DNA from: Cotesia glomerata
Taxonomy: Eukaryota > Arthropoda > Insecta > Hymenoptera > Braconidae
Direction: 5' to 3'
Assembly: GCF_020080835.1 (NCBI RefSeq)
Contig: NC_058164.1
Span: 17,788,688-17,852,687 of the forward strand
Length of the DNA stretch: 64,000 nt
Of the stretch, positions 35,041-45,559 are shown piece after piece. Both the position numbers and the translations under genes were made by a program. The notes beneath the pieces were generated by a model that was not told where the DNA came from, made no database searches, and worked only from the letters and a program-made list of their open reading frames with translations. Each line of letters begins with the position of its first letter. Position 1 is the first letter of the stretch.

Positions 35041-35371
35041 ATGGAACAAATAATTTGTTTTGTATATCGCCAAGAAGTTGGAGATGAAGTGAATGATTTA
35101 AAAAATCATTTAATAAAAGTACACGGACTTACGTTAAGCCGCGGGACTGCTAGTGGATTTGAATGTTGCCAGAATGGCTGTCATTGTCGATTTTTAAATT
35201 TTTATTCTCTTCGTAATAAACATATTAATAAAATTCATCTTCGGAATCGGGATAATACAAGACACGAAAATATAGAAGTTAATGATGATGATGATAGTAA
35301 TAATAATTATGATGATAATAATCATAATAATTATGATGATGATGGTAATAATCATAATAATAATGGCGATG

Positions 35372-35426
<55 letters not shown>

Positions 35427-36664
35427 TGACTAATATTCATGTTTATATCATCCAAATGATTGCACGGTTTCAATGCAGGCCTTCCATGGCTGTAAAAACC
35501 TTAAATGACATTATAGAAGAGTGCGAACAATTATTGATAAGTGCAAGTGAGTTTTTGAAACATAAAGTGAAAGATTTTTTGATCGAAGAATGTTTAATTA
35601 ATAATGATCGAGCTAAAGACATTCTAAGAGCTTTTAACTTCAATGAAGTTCTTACTGATTTAAAAACTCTGGATCAACAAATCGCGGCTCTGGCAGCTCA
35701 CAGTGGAAATATCTATCCAATTGATATTCCACTTGGTTATAAAATCGATCAAAAACTTGATCGAGCTTCGAGTACATATATACCGGACTTGGTGATGGAA
35801 ACTTGTCAATATGTTCCTGTTATTGATACTTTGAAGTTGGTCATTTCAAATCCAAATATATTGGAAGCAATTTTGACAGAAGAGAAATCTCCAGATGGCA
35901 TACTGAGTTCGTTTCTTGATGGTCAGCATGCTCAAAATCATGAATTTTTATTGCGATATCCACATGCTCTCAGACTACAACTCTATTATGATGAACTAGA
36001 GATTGTCAATCCGCTTAGATCGAAGACAGGTGTTCATAAGCTGGGTGCTTTTTATTATACGATTCAAAATTTACCATCACACATAAACTCAGACCTCAAT
36101 TCTATACATGTTCTTTTATTGTGCGCTAATGCAGATGTAAAGAAATATGGGTTTAAAAAAGTACTTAAACCTTCCTTAAATGATCTTGCTCTCTTAGAAA
36201 AAGATGATGGGGTATTGGTAGAGATGGAAAATGGCAATTTTATACTTCGTGCAACTATTGCTGCTTTTTGTGGTGATGGTCTTGCAGTCCACGACATCTT
36301 CAACCTTCTAGGACCTTCTGCTAATCAATTCTGTCGCTTATGCATGTACTCTCGAACTGATTTACATGCGGGTTCTCTTGAGTTTGGTCCAGAGCGATCT
36401 AAAGACTTGTTTGATTATCACTTGAATGTTTTGAAAGAATCAAACTTCTCTGACGAAACAAAAACACTAACAGGTGTTCGTGGGAGTTGCTGCCTAAATG
36501 AATCTAAATATTTTCATATTTCACGAAATAAGATTTTTGATCCAATGCACGATTTTCTTTGTGGCATCTGCCCTATGATAATAAAATTAGTTTTGAAACA
36601 CTATATTGTCGATCAACAGAAGTTGAGTGTTGATAACTTCAACAATAGAATATCTTCTTTTTAA
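35041..36664 (+). pseudogene. C2H2 finger plus Tnp2-like (CACTA/EnSpm) transposase, frameshifted and truncated
   Basis: Two frames. 35041-35433 has a C2H2-type finger (CCQNGCHCRF...NKHINKIH) and then runs into a (GAT/AAT)n tract that codes for Asp/Asn only. 35429-36664, in another frame, reads a transposase-like core: LRLQLYYDELEIVNPLRSK with a candidate first acidic residue, KLGAFYYTIQNLPSHINSDL, a second acidic region AAFCGDGLAVHDIFN, CRLCM, and FDPMHDFLCGICP. This order of blocks resembles the plant Tnp2/TNPD transposase domain and its animal EnSpm relatives. The residues before about 35429 in the second frame are microsatellite translation. The frame ends in RISSF* where a T-run (near 36657) suggests a +1 slip, and the C-terminal half is missing. 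It is a decayed transposase, possibly joined by splicing (AG at 35478). Confidence 0.6.
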
Positions 36665-36829
36665 TGGGGTTGGGTAATTATTAATATTATGTTTACATTT
36701 AATGACAGCGATTAATATCTATGAACCATCTGGAACATTACTTTTCTTCGGATGGTCAAAAAGGGTTTATTGAATGGCGTTTAATAAAGGGTTTATTGAA
36801 TGACTTTAAGGTCAAAATTAAAAGCACAT

Positions 36830-37392
36830 GAAAAAAAATATACGAAATCAGCGGAAAAAAAAACTTATAAAGGTCCGTCTAAACCTCTAAAATCTGATTC
36901 AGAAAATTTCAACCGAGCAGATATGGATCTAAAAGTATAATCATTTAATATTTTTTGCCATTTGAAATTATTGATGTACTGTAAATTATAATTGCTCTTA
37001 TTTTTATAGATATTTACTTTAAAATTAAAAAATCCAAATGATACGAATAAGCCTCTTATTGTTTCATTGATGGATGAAACCAGAGAATTTAGACGTTACT
37101 GGATCAACACGAAACATCCAACGATTACAGAAATCTTCGAAGAGTATCCACGTCTGCTTGATTACAATGGGGAGCGGGTATGACTTATTAATTATTATTA
37201 TGTTAGTTATTCTATGTTCTTAAACTTATAATTATATTTGTTATTAGATTGATCGGGAATTCCAATCAATGTATCCAAAAGTTGCTGATAATTTTATTTC
37301 TTTATTTCCAACATCATACATGGAAAAAATTTTATATTATGTTGAAAAAAATCGGGCTGATTTATTTTTAAAATCATCTTTTATCAAAGATA
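36830..37392 (+). CDS. three internal exons of a transposon-associated animal gene
   Basis: An exon of unclear start ends at 36934 (reading KTYKGPSKPLKSDSENFNRA, then MDLK|GTATAA). It joins in phase 0 to 37010-37177 (acceptor TTTTTATAG; PLIVSLMDETREFRRYWINT, ITEIFEEYPRLLDYNGER; donor G|GTATGA) and to 37248-37392 (acceptor TTATTAG; IDREFQSMYPKVADNFISLF, FPTSYMEKILYYVEKNRADL; donor GTAAGT). The spaced motifs (RRYW...P.I.EI...YPRLLDYNG...F...YP) are those of a widespread uncharacterised animal protein family often found beside transposases. The next exon in this copy lies beyond an antisense LINE. The reading phase of 37392 (plus one base) does not fit the exon at 43985, so at least one exon is missing or moved. 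Function unknown. Confidence 0.5.
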
Positions 37393-37931
37393 GTAAGTAA
37401 TTTTCCATTTAAAAATGATTGATTGTTCATTGATATTAAATTAATGTCAATGTTGTTTGTTTCTATAAAATTATTGTACATGCTTCCATGATATTTAAAT
37501 ATCTCTATCAAATTTATATTAGATTTAGATTTAGATTTATTGGTTTATGCCAAGGCAAATTGCCAAATGACAAAGTTAAATTACAAGTTTAATTGATACA
37601 GTAATTTATTTAATCTAACTTAAGTTAAGTGTTTGGTATAAAAATTTATAGAGTAATTATTTATTGAATAATTTTGAGTTTGAGTTAACTGAATGTACAA
37701 TAGGTAAGTGTGATAGAGTAAACACATATGAATAGATTATGATATCGATCAACAATGAGTGATTTACAATAATGGTTAGTTCAGATTTAAAAATTTACAG
37801 TAGCTTACAATTTCACAGATTAATACCAAGTAATCCTAATATTATAAATATTATAAACACTTTGTACAGAATATATTCAGAGACATGAAACTAAGATTTA
37901 AGAAATACATCAATGAATTCAAAGGTAAAGC

Positions 37932-40829
37932 TCATACATCTATATTAAATAAGTAGTCGTACAGTTTATTTTTAAAAATTTCAATACTGCTTGCATATAC
38001 AATTTCCGATGGTAACTCTTCCCATAGTCGAATTGATGAAACTACAAATGAATATTCAAAACAGGATGTTAAAAATTTCGGCATTGTGAATTTCACATTA
38101 TTTTTCTTTGCTGCTAAACGATCGGCACGCCTTACTCCAGTAATATCAGTAAACAATTCTCGTAAGTAACAGGATTTATTTGTATCTAGCAATTTATAGA
38201 AGAAACAAGAGAGATAGTAGATTCGACGACTTTTAATTGATAGCCAACCTAGGTTTCGTCTATATGGTGAAATATGTTCGTCGCGTTTTAAATTATAAAT
38301 AAAACGAATTGCAGAATTCATAGCAGTTTGCAACTTACGATTATTATCATACGTAGCATCAGTTAATACTATAGAGCAATAGTCTATTAAAGGTAAAATA
38401 GTTGCAGAAACTAACAACCTCTTTATATCAGTACTATAAATATTTTTGCGTAACTTTAAGCTATACAACGCTGAGTTTATTTTACTCACAATTTTCGACA
38501 CATGCAGATTCCAAGATAAATTACTTGAAACATGTAATCCCAGACACTTTGAATGGTCAGTATATGGTAATGCAACGCCATTTACAATGATGGGTGGTAA
38601 GCTTTCACGCTGGATCATTTTTAATTTACTAGTAGTACCTATTAACATAACACTAGTTTTATTCAAATTTATCTCTAGACCGTGATCTTTCGCCCAGTCA
38701 GCAACTGCCTGAGCGTCTGATGTGACATTAGTAATTGCATCATGTAACTGATAAGCATAAAAGTGTTGATAAATAAATTTATCGTCTGCAAATAAACCAT
38801 GCTTACAATGGACCAATCGAGATGCGACTGAGTTCATTATTACAAGAAATAAAATAGGGCCTAACACTGAGCCTTGCGGAACACCAGACGTAGTATTCAA
38901 GAACTCAGTAGTCGATCTCATACTATCAGTTACAGACTGGCTTCTATTTGTTAAATATGAGTAAAACCAATTGATTGTATTAAGTGAGAAGCCTAATTTC
39001 ATTAAGTTTATAAGGATATCTTTATGGTCTACATAATCAAAAGCTTTTGTTAAGTCAAATAGTACTAAGAGGGTTAGCTTATTTCTATCCATAGATTGTC
39101 GAATATCATCTACCAATTTTAATAGAGCTGTATGAGTACCGTGATGTCTCCTAAAACCTGATTGATATTTATCAATTAAATCATTAGTTTCCAAGTAATT
39201 TACCACTTGATTAGCTATGATTCTTTCAAAGACTTTACTAAGATGGGAAGTATTTGCTATAGGGCGAGTGTCCGAAGGTGACTTTGGTGGGGTAACTTTA
39301 TTTAATGGGACAATAAATATAGTTTTCCAATCATGAGGAAAAATACCGGTACTCAAAGAGCGATTGAACAAAGCTGTAAGGAACAGAGAAATTTGTGGGA
39401 CATGATTACTAAGCCATTTTAAATCTACTCCGTCTGGGCTTTTACCTTTTGATTTCAACAAAGTGAGTTTAACAGCTTTAGTTACATCAACTATATCTAT
39501 TTCGGACCATTCAAATGAGCAATTTACTTCAGAACTATGATAACTCAATAATGAATTTAAAAATGACTCATCACATGGTGGATGTTTTCTAACTATTTTT
39601 GCGTAATGTTCATTTAATTCAGCAGACTCAAAATAATTAAGCGGAGAAGAATTTGAGCTCTTTACTAAACCCAGATGTTTTAATTTACTCCATACGGACG
39701 TCCCACTTGGCAAATTCAAGAGCTGTTTATTTAGATAATTTTCACGAGCTTCTTTAAGTTCCCATTTAAGCTCCTTTCTTTTTAACTTGAATAACGCTAA
39801 CAAGTTATCATTTCTGGACCTCTTAGCCCGCTTATACAGAGAGTCCCGTTCTTTGCATTTAGATTTAAGTTCACTTGTTAACCATGGATTTGGTGGTCTT
39901 ATGACTTTACGTGTATGTAACGGAGCAAATTCATCCAGACATGCTAAGAAATTAGTTTTAAACATATCGAATAAATAGTTTGGGTCGACAGAATCTAGAG
40001 GCACTTGAGTTAGATTTAGAGTTTGCATAAGAGAGCTTGAAAGGGAAGTTTGATTTGAATTTGTAAATTTTCGGTAAGTAATAAATTTATCCAGCTTCTT
40101 AGGTGTATCAAAAACGTACTCACAAAATAAATAATCATGACCACTGATGAACGGATGATTTGACTTAAAGAACATACCCTGTTTGGAATTATTGTCCAGA
40201 AATACTACATCTAACCATGAATCTTTATTTCGGGTATGATGTGTAGCACCATAAGGAACAGAGTGTAACGATAACTCTAAAATAAATGTTTTTAAGTGGT
40301 TAGACACATATGAACTAGTCAATAAATCGCAATTTAGATCGCCAGTTATTATGAAATTTTTATAACGCGAAGCTAAGTTTGTGTGAATCTCAAAAAATTC
40401 ATTTAATAAATTGCCATTTGGCCGCCTATAGACTACAGATAAAAGAAGATGTGCTCCAGCAAGTGAAGCAACATCCAGGATTATAAATTCAGGCTGGTTT
40501 AAGTAATCTGATATCGAGATGTGTACAATTTTCGATTTCAAAGACCTATGGATTAAACAAGCAACACCACCACCAACAACCATACGACCAGTGTCCAGAT
40601 GTTTCAATGTTCTATCTCTTCGAAATACTGTATAATCTTTCAAACTAAAAATTGAATTATCATGAGATGGTTTAAGCCAAGTTTCTGTTAAAGTTATGAT
40701 ATGAGGTTTTATTTCCGCAACTAAATTTATTAATTGTGCAATATGACCATTTACACTATTTATATTTAAACTTAATACTCTAAGTGACTTAAAATCATGA
40801 TTTGAAGATTCAGTTAACTCTGTTAATTG
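37932..40829 (-). CDS. LINE ORF2: AP-type endonuclease plus reverse transcriptase (CR1-like)
   Basis: 965 codons from the ORF1 stop to TAA at 37932. There is no ATG in the first 62 codons, so the ORF is entered from ORF1 or begins late. Endonuclease motifs: SLNINSVNGH, TETWL, VVYRRPN, TGDLNCD, and ISGHDYLF, where most family members have SDH; here Gly replaces the Asp. RT motifs: DTRPIANTSHLSKVFERII, YQSGFRRHHGTHTALL, the motif A segment LFDLTKAFDYVDH, SGVPQGSVLGPILF, the catalytic FADD (HGLFADDKFIYQH), and LEINLNKTSVM. The C-terminal LGWLSIKSRRIYYL...LWEELPSEI is typical of CR1-type ends. It nicks DNA and copies RNA at the target. The Gly substitution may weaken cleavage; RT residues look intact. 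Confidence 0.9.
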   Translation of the reverse strand, partial: QLTELTESSNHDFKSLRVLSLNINSVNGHIAQLINLVAEIKPHIITLTETWLKPSHDNSIFSLKDYTVFRRDRTLKHLDTGRMVVGGGVACLIHRSLKSKIVHISISDYLNQPEFIILDVASLAGAHLLLSVVYRRPNGNLLNEFFEIHTNLASRYKNFIITGDLNCDLLTSSYVSNHLKTFILELSLHSVPYGATHHTRNKDSWLDVVFLDNNSKQGMFFKSNHPFISGHDYLFCEYVFDTPKKLDKFITYRKFTNSNQTSLSSSLMQTLNLTQVPLDSVDPNYLFDMFKTNFLACLDEFAPLHTRKVIRPPNPWLTSELKSKCKERDSLYKRAKRSRNDNLLALFKLKRKELKWELKEARENYLNKQLLNLPSGTSVWSKLKHLGLVKSSNSSPLNYFESAELNEHYAKIVRKHPPCDESFLNSLLSYHSSEVNCSFEWSEIDIVDVTKAVKLTLLKSKGKSPDGVDLKWLSNHVPQISLFLTALFNRSLSTGIFPHDWKTIFIVPLNKVTPPKSPSDTRPIANTSHLSKVFERIIANQVVNYLETNDLIDKYQSGFRRHHGTHTALLKLVDDIRQSMDRNKLTLLVLFDLTKAFDYVDHKDILINLMKLGFSLNTINWFYSYLTNRSQSVTDSMRSTTEFLNTTSGVPQGSVLGPILFLVIMNSVASRLVHCKHGLFADDKFIYQHFYAYQLHDAITNVTSDAQAVADWAKDHGLEINLNKTSVMLIGTTSKLKMIQRESLPPIIVNGVALPYTDHSKCLGLHVSSNLSWNLHVSKIVSKINSALYSLKLRKNIYSTDIKRLLVSATILPLIDYCSIVLTDATYDNNRKLQTAMNSAIRFIYNLKRDEHISPYRRNLGWLSIKSRRIYYLSCFFYKLLDTNKSCYLRELFTDITGVRRADRLAAKKNNVKFTMPKFLTSCFEYSFVVSSIRLWEELPSEIVYASSIEIFKNKLYDYLFNIDV

Positions 40830-40835
40830 TTAATT
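40821..40835 (-). promoter_or_regulatory. candidate stop-codon readthrough site between ORF1 and ORF2
   Basis: On the minus strand the junction reads AAT TAA CAA TTA. ORF1 and ORF2 are in the same frame with nothing but this stop between them. CAATTA directly after the stop matches CARYYA, the 3' context of the tobamovirus leaky stop. Readthrough would make a fusion of about 1,418 residues. Confidence 0.6.
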
Positions 40836-42188
40836 TAATTTACTTAAATCTAACTCTGATAAAATTTTAATGACGGGTGAGTCATCATTTTTCTTTGTTA
40901 AGATAGTACCATTTTGCACCCATACATATTTAAAATTAACATCTTTAGCCTTTAATTTAGTTGCTAACAGTAATTTATAAGTATGAGGATGTAGAAATTC
41001 GTTTAAATAAATATTTCCTTTGAATGCTTTATCTACGATAGTCGGAAAGGTTTCTTTTACAGAAAGCACTTTCTGTTTTCTTTTCTTTTCGATAATGAAA
41101 TCGCGAATTTGAGAAGACTTTAATTTCAACATATAGGAATGCAAAAGTGGTCTATCATTCTTAGATCGTTGATTATTGGTATCATCATTTGGTTTAGTCT
41201 TTTTCTTGATTTCACGTACACACAAAATGTCTGATTTTAAATCTGATATAAACAATTTATTAAAAATTTCCGTTGTGATATCTTCCGGTGAGAGATGAAG
41301 TGACACTGACTCTGGAATACCTGAGATCACTAGTTCCGATGTAGGATGCGAAGAAGGTAATAGATCCGAGACATCAGGATTTATCATGGCAACAGATTTT
41401 AGTAGTAAAATTTCATCTGATAGCGTTTGTGTTTTAGTATTAAGTTGTTCTGTAAGTGTGACCAACTTTGTTTCAATTTGGCTTGTATTATTAGCATTAG
41501 TAACTAACTTATCATTTAACTTGGCCAATTCATCGCGAGTTTTTACATTTTCAACCTGTAACTTATTTAACGAATCCGTTAAAATATCAAATTTGGTGGA
41601 TAAAGATGTTGATTGAGCTTTAATTTCAGGAATTTCGGCTACCGCTATAGTTAGGGATACAAGAGACTTCATTACTGTTGTTAGCTTTTCATCGGTGGTC
41701 ATACCTGGCCAACCTTCTGGTAGAGATTCCTGAGTAGATTTCTGAGGAGATTCAGTCATTACCGTATTTATTTCTCTAGGTGTGCTAGGAGTGAAAACAC
41801 TATCACTAGTCGGAGACTGAACAAATGTAGGTGATACTGGTGAAAAGAACTCTGGCTGAGATCTTGAAGAAGATAATCGATTTTGAATAGATAGTGGAGA
41901 ATCCAAAGACTTGAAGCTAGATATCGACGAATTGGTTGACGAAGCTGATCGTAGAGAGGTTAAACGAGATTTAGAATTTCTGAATGCTGTTTCTTGCGTA
42001 TCAACGTCTGTGGATTGTGATTTCTTCAATAAATAGCCAAATTTCTTTTTACAACAATGCGTTTCTTGTTTACTCTTTATGTAATCCTTTACACAACTTT
42101 GATGAAAAGTTTTACCACACTTTTCACAGATGTACGGAGTTTTTAATGCTCCTTTACAACGAACACAGATGTCATGTGAAACTGACAT
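40830..42188 (-). CDS. LINE ORF1 protein: zinc finger, coiled coil, FP-like C-terminal domain
   Basis: 452 residues, ATG at 42188, stop TAA at 40832-40830. The N-terminus has a PHD/RING-like cysteine set (CVRCKGALKTPYICEKCGKT, FHQSC, then HCCKKK). Next is a serine-rich linker, then a coiled coil at about residues 165-265 (ENVKTRDELAKLNDKLV, QLNTKTQTLSDEI). The C-terminal domain runs from SELVISGIPESVSLHLSPED to VNFKYVWVQNGTILTKKNDD and SPVIKI, which resembles the FP25K-like/RRM-type RNA-binding region of many insect LINE ORF1 proteins. It probably coats LINE RNA and forms multimers. It ends LDLSKLN, after which the same frame continues as ORF2. Confidence 0.85.
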   Translation of the reverse strand: MSVSHDICVRCKGALKTPYICEKCGKTFHQSCVKDYIKSKQETHCCKKKFGYLLKKSQSTDVDTQETAFRNSKSRLTSLRSASSTNSSISSFKSLDSPLSIQNRLSSSRSQPEFFSPVSPTFVQSPTSDSVFTPSTPREINTVMTESPQKSTQESLPEGWPGMTTDEKLTTVMKSLVSLTIAVAEIPEIKAQSTSLSTKFDILTDSLNKLQVENVKTRDELAKLNDKLVTNANNTSQIETKLVTLTEQLNTKTQTLSDEILLLKSVAMINPDVSDLLPSSHPTSELVISGIPESVSLHLSPEDITTEIFNKLFISDLKSDILCVREIKKKTKPNDDTNNQRSKNDRPLLHSYMLKLKSSQIRDFIIEKKRKQKVLSVKETFPTIVDKAFKGNIYLNEFLHPHTYKLLLATKLKAKDVNFKYVWVQNGTILTKKNDDSPVIKILSELDLSKLN

Positions 42189-42540
42189 ACCAGATACACA
42201 TTATTCGTAATATCAAAAACTTTCTTATGTTTTGCAAATAAATGAATTAAATAATCATAAGAGATTATTGGATTAGAGTGAATAAGTTTAAAGAAATTGT
42301 GAACACTAGAACTAGTATTTGTAAACAAGTACTCGGGTTAGTAGTGATGACATATGACACTGTATTTGCTTATCCGTAGAGTGAGCTGGTAGAAAACTAC
42401 GTTGGTTAAACACGACACAACAAAGTAGTTTAATATAATAGGTAACGAATACAACGCACACTTTGTAGACCACAACTAAATGTGCACAAGTATACACATG
42501 CGCTAATGATATGCGCGTGAGCAACAATGTCTAACCCTAA

Positions 42541-42984
42541 ATTTATTTTCAATAATCACCAACTTATAATTACAATAAAAAAAAAAAAATAAACACAATC
42601 CAATGCAAGATGTTTATATCTCAAAATGAAGCACAAAGATTTATAGTTGTAACGATGAAAAAAGAAAAAAGAAAACAAAGGTTTACAATGTCTCAGAAAC
42701 TTATAATATCAAAAAACAGACAGAGGAGGTAGTAGACACATATTATTTGAAGTTTCCCAGGCTCAATTGAAATAATTTAAAAAATTATTTTTGTCTCAAT
42801 TTTACTAACAATAAATGGAAATTTTCATAATATTTAGTGTTTAAGTTTGAATGTTTTCGTTACGTAAGGAAATTTACGGGCATTATTAGTTCTTGTTGAA
42901 CTACTGCCACTATCTAATGCTGCCATGTCAAATATAAATAAAGCTGATCGTAAAAAAAAGGCAGAACAGCAGAAAAAAATTAGG
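42541..42984. other. intron-like AT-rich spacer
   Basis: Between the LINE 5' end and the family A copy. No coding recognised. Confidence 0.4.
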
Positions 42985-43846
42985 AAAACGGTTGACCCTG
43001 AAGGCCATATCCCTGCAACTTCCTGCTAATTCCATACTTAGGCGCTTAAAATTGCACCAATGACGTTTTTGAGCTCTTCGAGCTTAAAAATACAATTTAT
43101 GGGTTATTTTGAGCTCTCTGAGTTCAAAGAGATTGCTTTCCTATGCTTTTGAGCTCTTCGAGCTCAAAAGTCTGATAGAGATTTGATAAGACACTATTTT
43201 TTGAATTTTTAAACCGCAATAACTTTTGAATGAATAAACCGATTTTCACGCGGTTGGCAGCATTCGACGCAGTTTTTCAAGCCTCACAAAGAAACTCAAA
43301 TTTTGAATTGATCGCGCTAGGAATTTCGGAGTTATTCCGAAAAAACACTTTTTTCGGTTTTCTTCCGTTCACGATATCTCTCGAACGAATCAACCGATTT
43401 TGACTGGACTGGTGGCGATCGACATGGTTTTTTGAGGTTAAGAGCTGATTAGTTTTTGGAATCAAGCCGTTTAAAAGTTATTCCAAAAAAACCACATTTG
43501 AAAAAAATTTTTTTTTCAGTTTTTTTAAGATTTCTCAAAATCTATTGATCTGAATCGGTCCAAATAGTTTTTAAAATCTAAGTTTGGTCAAGCCCTTTTG
43601 AATGGCACCAACCGCGATGAAATCGGTCAAGCCGTTCAAAAGTTATAAGCGGTTTACATACTTTCACACACACACACACATACACACACACACATACAGA
43701 TACCGTGACAACCTCGCGGGGATAGTCAAGGAAGCTTTCTGTGATCTTAAAACGTCGAGATCTGATGAAAACTCGATTTTTGCAAAACGGGGTGAAAACA
43801 ATAACTTCCCGATTTTTGAAAATCTTCGATTTTCTTAGCGGGAAGT
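42985..43846 (-). repeat. repeat family A, copy 3, uninterrupted
   Basis: Reverse orientation: starts AGGAAAACGGTTGACCCTGA, has three GAGCTC palindromes (43070-43170), sub-blocks with ATCAACCGATTTTGACTGGA, a short (CA)n run (43668-43695), and ends CTTAGCGGGAAGTTAA. At 862 bp it is the best full-length reference copy. It is inserted in the same intron as the LINE. Confidence 0.8.
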
Positions 43847-43984
43847 TAAAAATTGACGCAAAAGGAAAAGAGAATCAAAAAGGAAAAAAAAGAGTAAGCG
43901 TCAATAATTTTTTAATTTATGATGAAATTCATTTAATTTGAATTTATGAATAAATTTTATATTTCGATATTATGTTATAATTAG

Positions 43985-44431
43985 AAATTGGATGAAATGG
44001 AAGATGATGAATCCCTTGTAAAAAAAAATGTTTTCCCTAATGAATTTTTACTAAGGATTGTGCCTGTAAGTAATTTGCTAATAGTAAAATTAAATCATTT
44101 TGGAAATAATATTTAATAACTTCTTTTTCTTTTTTAGGATGGAACAAGCATTAAAGATTTTGTGAGATCCGTAGCAACTAAAAAAAAGTCTAATGTACAA
44201 CCATACCTGATAACTCAGTCAGGTCAGTCGGTAGATAAAACATTCGTGCAAGGAGATGGATGGTTTATCAATGTTCATCCCGAAAGTCAACCCATCACTA
44301 CTTTTGATCTCTTATACAAAATGTACTATGTACTTAACGTAGAGTACCCGGAAACTTTGAAAAATTTTTATAATTTTATTGATTACTTCATCTTTCACAT
44401 GAATGTCAAGCTAATAAGTATCCCTGTTTAA
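43985..44431 (+). CDS. last two exons of the transposon-associated gene
   Basis: Exon 43985-44065 (acceptor TATAATTAG; reads KLDEMEDDESLVKKNVFPNE, FLLRIVP; donor GTAAGT) joins in phase 0 to 44138-44431 (acceptor TTTTTTAG; DGTSIKDFVRSVATKKKSNV, QPYLITQSGQSVDKTF, FDLLYKMYYVLNVEYPETLK, NFYNFIDYFIFHMNVK) with stop TAA at 44429-44431. The FDLLYK.YYVLN.EYP...NF..FI..FIF pattern is the conserved C-terminal block of the same uncharacterised animal family as the exons at 36830-37392. Splice signals are good and no stop interrupts these exons. The gene as a whole lacks a consistent phase across the LINE, so it may be a pseudogene. Function unknown. Confidence 0.55.
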
Positions 44432-44989
44432 AATTTCCAATAGGATCCCATCAAAAGCGACAAATTCCACTTAGAAACCAATAAAATTTATGGGTTTAAA
44501 CTTATTGGAGTTTTTCAACAGGGATGGTCCCGAGTCAAAATTAAAAAACTAATTTCAGCCTCCAAATTCTACTCGAGGGTAAGGAGGCTGAAATCAGTTT
44601 TTTAGATTAACCCAAGCTGTACAGCGAAACCTTAATTTCAGCCTAAACTTAGTATTTTTGTCCACTTTTACTAAGTTTAGGTTGAAATTAGTATTACAGA
44701 ACCCTAAAATGACCCTCCAAAGCCTACAGTTCGATCGAGAAGAAGATCCTCATTGGTTTATATGAAATAGGGGAGAGGAAAGAAGGGAAATGAGAAGGAA
44801 TTTAAATAAAAATGGCTGCTGGGAGCGGGAAAAATTTTAAATTTAAATTTTTTTATTTATTCATTATCCTCTTTAAATAGATGAAATAAAGATAAGTGTG
44901 AAGTTAATTAAGTATCGAATTAACGCAAAAATATGGTCCCTGATTCCTTATTGATTGAAAAGTTAAGGCGCGTGAAGCGCGAAATTTAA
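44432..44989. other. 3' flank with two hairpins, no gene
   Basis: Hairpin 44536-44606 (CTAATTTCAGCCTCC / GGAGGCTGAAATCAG) has a sister copy at 62446-62521. Hairpin 44628-44698 (TAATTTCAGCCTAAACTTAG / CTAAGTTTAGGTTGAAATTA) is a diverged form. The remainder is AT-rich. Confidence 0.6.
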
Positions 44990-45039
44990 ATTCCTAGTAA
45001 ATTATAAGAGAAGACGTTTATTACCTGTAAACCAATGAG

Positions 45040-45270
45040 TTAGATTACCGGTGACTTAGATCCCGATTACCTAGATTTCCATAACCCAGAATCCGATTAC
45101 CCAAATTATCAATGACGTAGAATTCCTATGGGGTAGATAACCGATTACCTAGAATCCCGATTACTTAGAATCTGATTGCCTAGAAATTTTATTGGATATA
45201 ACTCCGATTACACTGAAATCCGATTGCCTACAATTCTGATAACTTACAATCCCTATAGTATAGATTTCTT
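45040..45270. repeat. GATTACC-motif subterminal array, left arm
   Basis: About a dozen copies of a degenerate motif of about 20 bp like AATCCGATTACCTAGAATCC, all in one orientation, at the outer edge of the arm. The mirror copy is at 61850-62085. Confidence 0.85.
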
Positions 45271-45559
45271 ATACCTTGACAAAAAAAAAGTTAATTGGAA
45301 TAGATGGCGCCATATGTAACACAACTTTCATTTCATGTGAAAATTTAAGATTGTTTTTATAAAGCGACAATATAAAGTCGTCCCAGCCAGTAAGTCGCGT
45401 CGGGTACTTTCGGGTTTTTTCCCCCACTTCCTCAATTTTGCCCCCTCTTAGTAAATCATGCAGGATTTTATTACCAACGTCTGTAGTCACGGCGGATCTG
45501 ATGATAAAGAGCAAGAAGAGTTATTCCCCTTTATAATTCGCTGGAAGTTTTTTTTATTC

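Larger units (their letters stand above)
37512..42540 (-). mobile_element. CR1-like LINE, apparently full length with both ORFs open
   Basis: Minus orientation. The 5' UTR is roughly 42540-42189, ORF1 42188-40830, ORF2 40829-37932, and the 3' UTR runs to about 37512. The 3' end reads CTTGGCATAAACCAATAAAT followed by three TAAATC units: short terminal tandem repeats instead of poly-A, typical of CR1/L2-type elements. It lies antisense in what looks like an intron of the transposon-associated gene. The 5' limit is approximate and no target duplication was identified. Both ORFs being open suggests a young copy. Confidence 0.8.

Noticed and set aside
45269..45514. Conserved protein: the same 53-residue peptide is encoded in both giant arms (also 61577-61834)
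   Set aside because: The DNA itself is almost identical, so equal peptides are expected; one synonymous difference is not evidence of selection.
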